A program made the translations under genes and the position numbers. DNA of 64,000 nt from IMG/VR virus record IMGVR_UViG_3300046516_001816, positions 220,984 through 284,983 of that record; one strand, given 5' to 3'. Below the pieces are notes generated by a model. That model made no database searches and had not been told where the DNA came from. It was given only the letters and a program-made list of their open reading frames with translations. This document shows, piece after piece, positions 59,171-64,000 of the stretch (within the stretch, counting starts at the first letter, position 1; each line of letters starts with the position of its first letter). This stretch comes from a virus.

Positions 59171-59287
59171 ATGTCGTTTTTCAAGAAGTCGTTTTTCAAG
59201 AAGCGTAGGAATGTCGTGGATGTAGCGGTTCTGTCGACTTGGGTGGTGTTGATTGCGGTGGTGATTCAATCCGGTCATCACATCTGA
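59171..59287 (+). CDS. 38-residue membrane protein
   Basis: GGAG, then ATG at 59171. The product MSFFKKSFFKKRRNVVDVA continues into a hydrophobic helix (VLSTWVVLIAVVIQ). The first codons are a perfect tandem repeat of 15 bases (TCGTTTTTCAAGAAG twice). It sits between the frameshift pair and a terminator. A tiny single-pass membrane peptide with a strongly basic N-terminus. Confidence 0.5.
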   Translation: MSFFKKSFFKKRRNVVDVAVLSTWVVLIAVVIQSGHHI

Positions 59288-59292
59288 GTTAG

Positions 59293-59331
59293 CGGCATAG
59301 AAGCCCGGCTTGTGGCCGGGCCTTTATGCCG
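59293..59331. terminator. bidirectional CGGCATA-hairpin-TATGCCG terminator
   Basis: CGGCATAG, GCCCGGC-TTGTG-GCCGGGC, CTTTATGCCG at a convergent junction. Confidence 0.8.
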
Positions 59332-59335
59332 TCGA

Positions 59336-60631
59336 TTAGATGCCTGTGACTTGGGTGTTCCAAGCCAGGTAGCCTGTCGGGAGCGGATTGACAAACGTGC
59401 TGCTACCAGGATTAAACGTGACCGAGTCAGTGACCTGCCAGAGTGAGGCGGCTGGGAACACTTGCGCGGACAAGTTATTCTGTTTACAGATGCTGTTAAT
59501 CGAGATCCCGCCGACATTGCCGACTGGGTTTTGCTTGGCTGGGGTGTCGCCGTTCCACTGCTTGGTGATCGGGTTATAGAACCAGACCAAGCCGAGGTTC
59601 AGATTCACCGCCATACCCATGGTCGAGCCTTGGACCGGGGCTTGCGAGCCAATCGTGTCGATGTTGCCCCCCAGGTAATAAATCCCGGAGGTGACCTTGG
59701 CCAGATTGCTGAACATCATGATACTGTTCGCATCCGCGCCGAGCTCGCCGTTGGCGGCCGCCAGCTGGTTGCACAGACCAAAACCCACGGCGCCGGTGAG
59801 GCGATTGATCGTGAGTTCGGCGTAGAACAAGCCTGCGGTTTGCGCGTAGGTCGTGCGGGCGGTCTGCCACTGGTTGAGCGTAGAGACCACCTGCATATTG
59901 CTCGCTTGAAGCTGCAAGCCTGCCGGCAAGGTTGCCGGATCGAAGGTCGCCGTCACCGTAACGGTCTGCGGCGGGGTGGTGCCGTCGCCTCCGCCACCCA
60001 AGACCGTGCCTGCCGCAATCGCTTGTTGAATCCAGGTGACAAGGGCAGAGTACTGCTGCTGCAATGTCGCGTGCTGGGCCTGCAAGGCGGTGAGTTGCGC
60101 AGTAGGCGTGCCGCTCTTACTCATATTCGCCTGACGCTGCGCGGTCATCGACTGATCTTCCGCGGGACTCACCAGCGTCTTGGCCGATACTGCCACGGCT
60201 TTCACCGTCGGGTTCGCAATGCCCAACGAATCCTTCACGGCTGCGGCGACGGCGGACTTCACATAGGTGAGGTCCAGCTTATCGGGCAGCGGTCCCAGAT
60301 TCACCCCGAGCACGATGGACGTGTACGGGATGTTGTTCTGGTTCGGCATCGCGGTGATATACGTATTGGGCAGATACAGCCACTGCCCACCGGATGCTTG
60401 CAAGGACACAATCGACGCACCGGCGGCAATGTCTGCCTGGTAGTCCGACTGCTGAAGGTTGTTGGGTTTGTAATACAGCGTGTAGGGGTCTCCCCCTGCG
60501 GCGACAATATCTGCGAGCAACCGAACGGCCACCACCGAGTACGACACGTTCGTTTGAAGCTGAGCAGCGAAGGGCGCCTTAAGCGTCCACAAGCCCCCCA
60601 TTCCAATACTGGGTGAAAGTACAGTAGCCAT
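59336..60631 (-). CDS. tail protein with C-terminal SPRY-like domain
   Basis: 431 residues. A beta-rich N-terminal domain, a short Gln-rich helical segment (near 170-205), a Gly linker (GTVLGGGGDGTT) and a C-terminal domain of about 190 residues (YAELTINRLTGAVGFGLCNQ, NSIMMFSN, VWFYNPITKQWNGD) closely matching the tip of the 962-residue fibre. The same tip on two different stems suggests tip exchange by recombination. Confidence 0.7.
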   Translation of the reverse strand: MATVLSPSIGMGGLWTLKAPFAAQLQTNVSYSVVAVRLLADIVAAGGDPYTLYYKPNNLQQSDYQADIAAGASIVSLQASGGQWLYLPNTYITAMPNQNNIPYTSIVLGVNLGPLPDKLDLTYVKSAVAAAVKDSLGIANPTVKAVAVSAKTLVSPAEDQSMTAQRQANMSKSGTPTAQLTALQAQHATLQQQYSALVTWIQQAIAAGTVLGGGGDGTTPPQTVTVTATFDPATLPAGLQLQASNMQVVSTLNQWQTARTTYAQTAGLFYAELTINRLTGAVGFGLCNQLAAANGELGADANSIMMFSNLAKVTSGIYYLGGNIDTIGSQAPVQGSTMGMAVNLNLGLVWFYNPITKQWNGDTPAKQNPVGNVGGISINSICKQNNLSAQVFPAASLWQVTDSVTFNPGSSTFVNPLPTGYLAWNTQVTGI

Positions 60632-60641
60632 GCTTTACCTT

Positions 60642-62045
60642 TTATTGCCCTTGCGGTGTGCTGCCGTCGCTGGACGTGCTGGTGCCATCGGCACCAAAGA
60701 GCGGCACATCGGCCAAGGGGAAGTTCGAAGCGCAGGCCATGAGATAATTCACGTTCTCAAAAGTCTGCACCAAATAGAAGATGCCGTCACGCGTGAGCGT
60801 CGACATCCCGGCGGGCACGTTGCCGTAGAGCGTGAGCGTTTCGGCCGCAATCAGCATCGAGCCCAGCATCAGGAAGAAGTTCTGCGTGTCCGTCCCCATG
60901 CGGGCAAAGTCGGTCGACTGACTCGGCACTGACAGCAGATCCGGGAAGACGTCTTCGAGCTGATACCAGGCGTTCTTGTTGTTGGGTGAGCCGCACGAGA
61001 TCACCGGGGTGCATTTCCAGGGGTACGTCTGGACGCACGTGTTGGAATTAATATGAGCGCTCGGATAGCTCTGTGCGACCTGCGTCATCATCTTGAGGAC
61101 GCGGGAGGCATTGGCCACCGGCGAGTAAATCCCGCTCTTCTGATTGCGGTTCGGAATCGCAAACTGGTCCCACATCGGCACCAGAATGAACTCCGTCTGC
61201 TTAAACAGATCGGGCAGGATCGCCGTCCACTCGGCCTGGGTGTGCGTGCTGTTGGCGAGGATATAGCCGATCAACGCATTTTGAATCGCGTCGATATTGT
61301 TGCCGGCCGCACCATAGATCAGCACACTCCAGTTCGTCGGAATGAGGTTGGTGTCATTCGTCGGATCCACGTAGTTGTACGACTCACCCACGTAGAGCGT
61401 TTCCGGGTTGTTGCCCTTGGCGGCCTGGATATTGGCCACCGTGGTCGGGAACGTCGCCGCGTCGATCAAGGCCCGCACATTCGCTGACGGCGTGAAGAAG
61501 TCGTCGAGGTTCGCAATCGGGGGCACGATCACAAAGCTGTACTGATCGTACTGACCCTTAAACGAATTGTCGGCAAACCAAATCTTGATCAGATTCTGAC
61601 CGCCCGTGGCAATCGAGCCATAGGTGGGGTCGGTGGTGTTTTCCCACTGGATCCATTCCGGCACCCAGTAGGTCCCATCCGTCACCATGTTACCGGCGCT
61701 GAAATTCGTGGCGCTGGATTCAAACTGGGCGAGCAGACCATTGAGGATCGTGGCCTGAGCAATCTCACCCGGGTTGGGCAGGGCTTGCGTTTGGGCAAAG
61801 ATCCACGCCGCAATTTGCAAGACCTGCTGAGCCAGATTCGTCGGCACCGCAACTTGACCGCGCACCGAATCATTGCTCGTCATGGCGACCAGCGTCAGAT
61901 CCGGAGCAACCGATTCCTTGAAGTATTCGGACTTGGTTGTTGAATAGGTGCTCGACAGCGTGGAGAGTTCACCGATGGTGGATGTGCCCCCAGGGACAGC
62001 ATCCAGAAAGGTGTTGTTCTCAATAAACCCTTTTAAGACGTACAT
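60642..62045 (-). CDS. tail/virion structural protein (putative), 467 aa
   Basis: Start set at the ATG at 62045 (AGAGGACAGG upstream), not the longer frame. Asn/Thr/Gln-rich and beta-rich, without membrane or enzyme motifs. It sits 10 bases upstream of the SPRY-like tail gene on the same strand, so they are cotranscribed. Unknown family. Confidence 0.55.
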   Translation of the reverse strand: MYVLKGFIENNTFLDAVPGGTSTIGELSTLSSTYSTTKSEYFKESVAPDLTLVAMTSNDSVRGQVAVPTNLAQQVLQIAAWIFAQTQALPNPGEIAQATILNGLLAQFESSATNFSAGNMVTDGTYWVPEWIQWENTTDPTYGSIATGGQNLIKIWFADNSFKGQYDQYSFVIVPPIANLDDFFTPSANVRALIDAATFPTTVANIQAAKGNNPETLYVGESYNYVDPTNDTNLIPTNWSVLIYGAAGNNIDAIQNALIGYILANSTHTQAEWTAILPDLFKQTEFILVPMWDQFAIPNRNQKSGIYSPVANASRVLKMMTQVAQSYPSAHINSNTCVQTYPWKCTPVISCGSPNNKNAWYQLEDVFPDLLSVPSQSTDFARMGTDTQNFFLMLGSMLIAAETLTLYGNVPAGMSTLTRDGIFYLVQTFENVNYLMACASNFPLADVPLFGADGTSTSSDGSTPQGQ

Positions 62046-62153
62046 CCTGTCCTCTCTGCAAAGTCGGGCTAAGAAATAGGGAAGGCAAGGGGGTTGATCT
62101 GTCCCCTTTACCTGTGTTAAACTCAAACTATAAAATTAACCACGAGGACCATT

Positions 62154-62567
62154 GTGAATCCGCTCGAGTTTGTCTTTAAGCTCCTCTGGAACGCGTGGCC
62201 GTTTGTCAAGGAAATGGTGCTGGATGGCCGGTCTTTGAAACACGCATTCCAGTTCAACCGCCGCCGTGCCATTTTCAGTGTAGTGGTAATGGCAAGTTTT
62301 GCGTTTAACATGCTCAACTTTGGCATCGATGGCCGCATGGTGTCGGTCATGATGAAGTATGTCAAGTTGGAGAAAGACCATGTCGCTATGGGTAAGGAGC
62401 TTGACCGTTTGAAGACGTCGATGGTGACCAACAACTGCCCGTTGCCAGCGCCTGCTGAACCGGCTTCGGCGCCCGCGCCTGAAGTGATCACGGTGCCGGA
62501 TACGGCTGGTCAACAAAACCGGTACGATGCGCTGCAAAGTACCTTCACAAATCTGAACCGTCAATAA
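62154..62567 (+). CDS. inner-membrane protein paired with a lipoprotein gene
   Basis: 137 residues from GTG 62154 (GAGGA upstream). A basic N-terminal part, one membrane helix (about 39-57, AIFSVVVMASFAFNMLNF), a short coiled segment and a Pro/Ala-rich tail. The next gene is a lipoprotein, as in spanin pairs, though the periplasmic domain is shorter than usual. It may form a second spanin-like or envelope complex. Confidence 0.5.
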   Translation: MNPLEFVFKLLWNAWPFVKEMVLDGRSLKHAFQFNRRRAIFSVVVMASFAFNMLNFGIDGRMVSVMMKYVKLEKDHVAMGKELDRLKTSMVTNNCPLPAPAEPASAPAPEVITVPDTAGQQNRYDALQSTFTNLNRQ

Positions 62568-62572
62568 AACGA

Positions 62573-62597
62573 AGGGGAGGCTTGGACCTCCCCGACC
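62573..62597 (+). other. hairpin between paired membrane-protein genes
   Basis: GGGGAGG-CTTGGA-CCTCCCC, without a T run; probably an mRNA structure rather than a strong terminator. Confidence 0.4.
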
Positions 62598-62607
62598 AGG
62601 GGTTATC

Positions 62608-63090
62608 ATGCATAAACGTACCAGACTGGCGATTGTGATTGGCGTGTTATCGCTCGGCGCGTGTGACAGCTTCACGCTTTCGTACACGCACGGGGACCGC
62701 CCCGATCCATCGCCGCAAGCCCCGGCTCCCACCAATCCCGCAAGCGGTGTGGTCCAAACCGATCCGGTGCAAACCCAATCGAGTGTGATTAAAAGCCTCA
62801 CCGACATTCAACAGAAACAGCAAGGCGTGCAGAACCAGGTCATGCAGAGCTGGTGTCCGAAATGGAACCCGCCGCGGCTGCCCGCCGTGCCGGCCGCCCC
62901 CGCCGCGGCGCTGGCGCAGCTCAAGCCCAATGAGACCGATGCGATCGCTGCCTTGACCCGACAACACATTGTGGAGCTGCACGCATGGGCAAGTCGCGCG
63001 CAGGCGATCTACGCGCAGTCGTACCGCGAGTATCTCACCAACTGTGCCAAAGCCAAGCAGCAGGTGGCGATCGACGCACCGAATATGTAA
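62608..63090 (+). CDS. lipoprotein, possible second o-spanin-like protein
   Basis: 160 residues. MHKRTRLAIVIGVLSLGACD ends in a lipobox LGAC with Cys19 lipidated. Asp at +2 is the classical signal for retention in the inner membrane of enterobacteria, unlike the Thr in the 41256 lipoprotein. The mature part is Pro/Ala/Gln-rich with a helical end. It may act with the 62154 product. Confidence 0.55.
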   Translation: MHKRTRLAIVIGVLSLGACDSFTLSYTHGDRPDPSPQAPAPTNPASGVVQTDPVQTQSSVIKSLTDIQQKQQGVQNQVMQSWCPKWNPPRLPAVPAAPAAALAQLKPNETDAIAALTRQHIVELHAWASRAQAIYAQSYREYLTNCAKAKQQVAIDAPNM

Positions 63091-63096
63091 AAAACA

Positions 63097-63128
63097 CTGT
63101 TCGGAGGTATGGTTTAGTACCCGAACAG
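63097..63128 (+). other. hairpin before the RNase H gene
   Basis: CTGTTCGG and CCGAACAG form a perfect 8-bp stem with a 16-base loop. It lies between the lipoprotein stop and the TAGGA ribosome site of the RNase H gene; no T run. Confidence 0.45.
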
Positions 63129-63142
63129 ATTAGGATCACACC

Positions 63143-64000
63143 GTGAGTGAAATCAATAACCTCGAAGAACAGGTTGTCACCGCCCTGGAAATCAAAGACA
63201 CGGAAGTTGTAGAGTCCGTTGAAATTATTCCGGCCAAAGAAGCCGAGAGTAACCAGGGACTGATGATCTATGCAGACGGATCGGCCGCGCCCACCAATCC
63301 CGGTCCGACCGGCTGGGGGATTCACGGCTTTCTCTATGCAGATGTCAAACCCAAAAAGGGCACCGGCAACAGTGGTTGGAACCTGACCAAGAATGGCTAC
63401 GTCGCTAAGACCGACGCCAGTCAGAAAGGCACCTTCGGCGACATCACGCCGATTCACTATGTCGATGGCTTTGGCTCCATTCCCGATCCGGGTTGGGGCG
63501 CACCGAACCGACCGAGCAATAACGTCGGTGAACTGATGGGTGCCACCCGTGCTCTCGAACACGCCTTGAACTACAGCGTGAAGTTCGTGCATGTGCGCAC
63601 TGACAGCGAGTATGTCCGTAAGGGCATCGAAGGCTGGGTCGAGAACTGGGAGCGCAATAACTGGCTCAAGCGTGACGGCAGTCCGCCGGCGAATATTGAC
63701 TACTGGAAGAACCTGTGGTCCATTCGCAACCAGCTGACTGATCGCGGTGTCGATGTGAAGTTCTCCTGGGTCAAGGGGCACAACAATCACATCGGCAATG
63801 AGCTCGCCGATAAGCTGGCGGGTCTGGGCTCGATGATGGCCAAGAGCACGGGTGAGCATCGCAACGAAATCAATATCAAGGTGGCCGAAGGCTACTGGAA
63901 GTATGATAGCGAGCGCCACCCGTTCGTGTCCCAGCAGCGGATGTATTTCAATACGCTCAAAGAGTACTGCAAGCCGGGTGAGTACTACCTGGGCAACCAC
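63143..64000 (+). CDS. ribonuclease HI (3' end beyond window)
   Basis: 286 residues from GTG 63143 with no stop in the window. After an N-terminal extension of about 40 residues: IYADGSAAP (first Asp), NNVGELMGATRA (Glu), VRTDSEYVR (Asp), VKGHNNHIGNELADKLA (His and last Asp), the complete RNase HI active site. It should remove RNA primers or RNA-DNA hybrids during phage replication. An insert of about 40 residues lies between the first strand and the Glu helix, and the protein continues after the RNase H fold. Confidence 0.85.
   Translation, partial: MSEINNLEEQVVTALEIKDTEVVESVEIIPAKEAESNQGLMIYADGSAAPTNPGPTGWGIHGFLYADVKPKKGTGNSGWNLTKNGYVAKTDASQKGTFGDITPIHYVDGFGSIPDPGWGAPNRPSNNVGELMGATRALEHALNYSVKFVHVRTDSEYVRKGIEGWVENWERNNWLKRDGSPPANIDYWKNLWSIRNQLTDRGVDVKFSWVKGHNNHIGNELADKLAGLGSMMAKSTGEHRNEINIKVAEGYWKYDSERHPFVSQQRMYFNTLKEYCKPGEYYLGNH

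Noticed and set aside
63035-64000. Minus-strand open frame at the right edge
   Set aside because: The plus strand encodes RNase HI with all catalytic motifs; the minus frame is its shadow.
1-64000. CRISPR arrays, insertion sequences, integrase or attachment sites, tRNA genes
   Set aside because: No regularly spaced repeats, transposase or integrase motifs, or tRNA cloverleaf were found on reading either strand.

Overview
This 64 kb window is part of a large (jumbo) tailed-phage genome. It holds a major capsid protein of about 736 residues, a very large portal protein, a contractile-tail and fibre module, a DnaB-like helicase, an SNF2-type helicase, a RuvC-like resolvase, a Rad50/SbcC-like ATPase and an RNase HI, with almost no non-coding space. 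The MCP size, the portal several genes downstream of it, and a candidate RNA polymerase beta-like gene between them recall phiKZ-related phages. The codon bias towards G or C in third position and the spanin-type lysis genes fit a Gram-negative host of high GC, for example a beta-proteobacterium. Host and phage genus are inferences. No integrase, tRNA, CRISPR array or insertion sequence is visible.

Layout. 1-5.6 kb: small genes of unknown function. 5.6-10.6 kb: a run of short membrane proteins, several with glycine-zipper N-termini and basic tails, most followed by its own hairpin terminator. 10.63-11.23 kb: about 600 bases without a protein gene, densely folded and closed by a perfect intrinsic terminator, read here as a large structured RNA. 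11.25-14.1 kb: a tight cluster of three paralogous 2-oxoglutarate/Fe(II) oxygenase-like genes, an HD-like (DUF6817-like) protein and an ADP-ribosyltransferase-like protein. 14.3-17.6 kb: unknown genes. 17.7-24.1 kb (minus strand): DnaB-like helicase, SNF2-like helicase and a large alpha-helical protein. 24.2-33.8 kb: capsid module with the MCP, a coiled-coil tail-anchored protein, an RNAP beta-like candidate, and a small protein that duplicates an internal MCP domain. 33.9-36.8 kb (minus): portal. 36.8-43.2 kb: structural proteins, RuvC, a spanin-type lysis cassette and a CYTH triphosphatase-like protein. 43.3-52.6 kb (minus): tail-fibre array of four paralogues, one ending in a Hint (intein-like) domain and one in a SPRY-like domain. 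52.6-62.0 kb: more structural/tail genes around a Rad50-like gene and a probable -1 frameshift pair. 62.1-64 kb: a second membrane-protein/lipoprotein pair and an RNase HI cut by the window edge.

Two sequence habits run through the window. Many start codons are preceded by TAAACCAAGGA-like motifs that embed the Shine-Dalgarno sequence. Many gene ends carry a GC hairpin followed by (T)TTATGCCG; at convergent gene ends this is symmetric, as CGGCATA-hairpin-TATGCCG.

The observations most worth follow-up are the large structured RNA, the oxygenase/HD/ART-like cluster next to it, the Hint domain on a tail fibre, the MCP-domain paralogue, the A AAA AAG frameshift that would fuse two homologous domains, and the hairpin-TATGCCG terminators.
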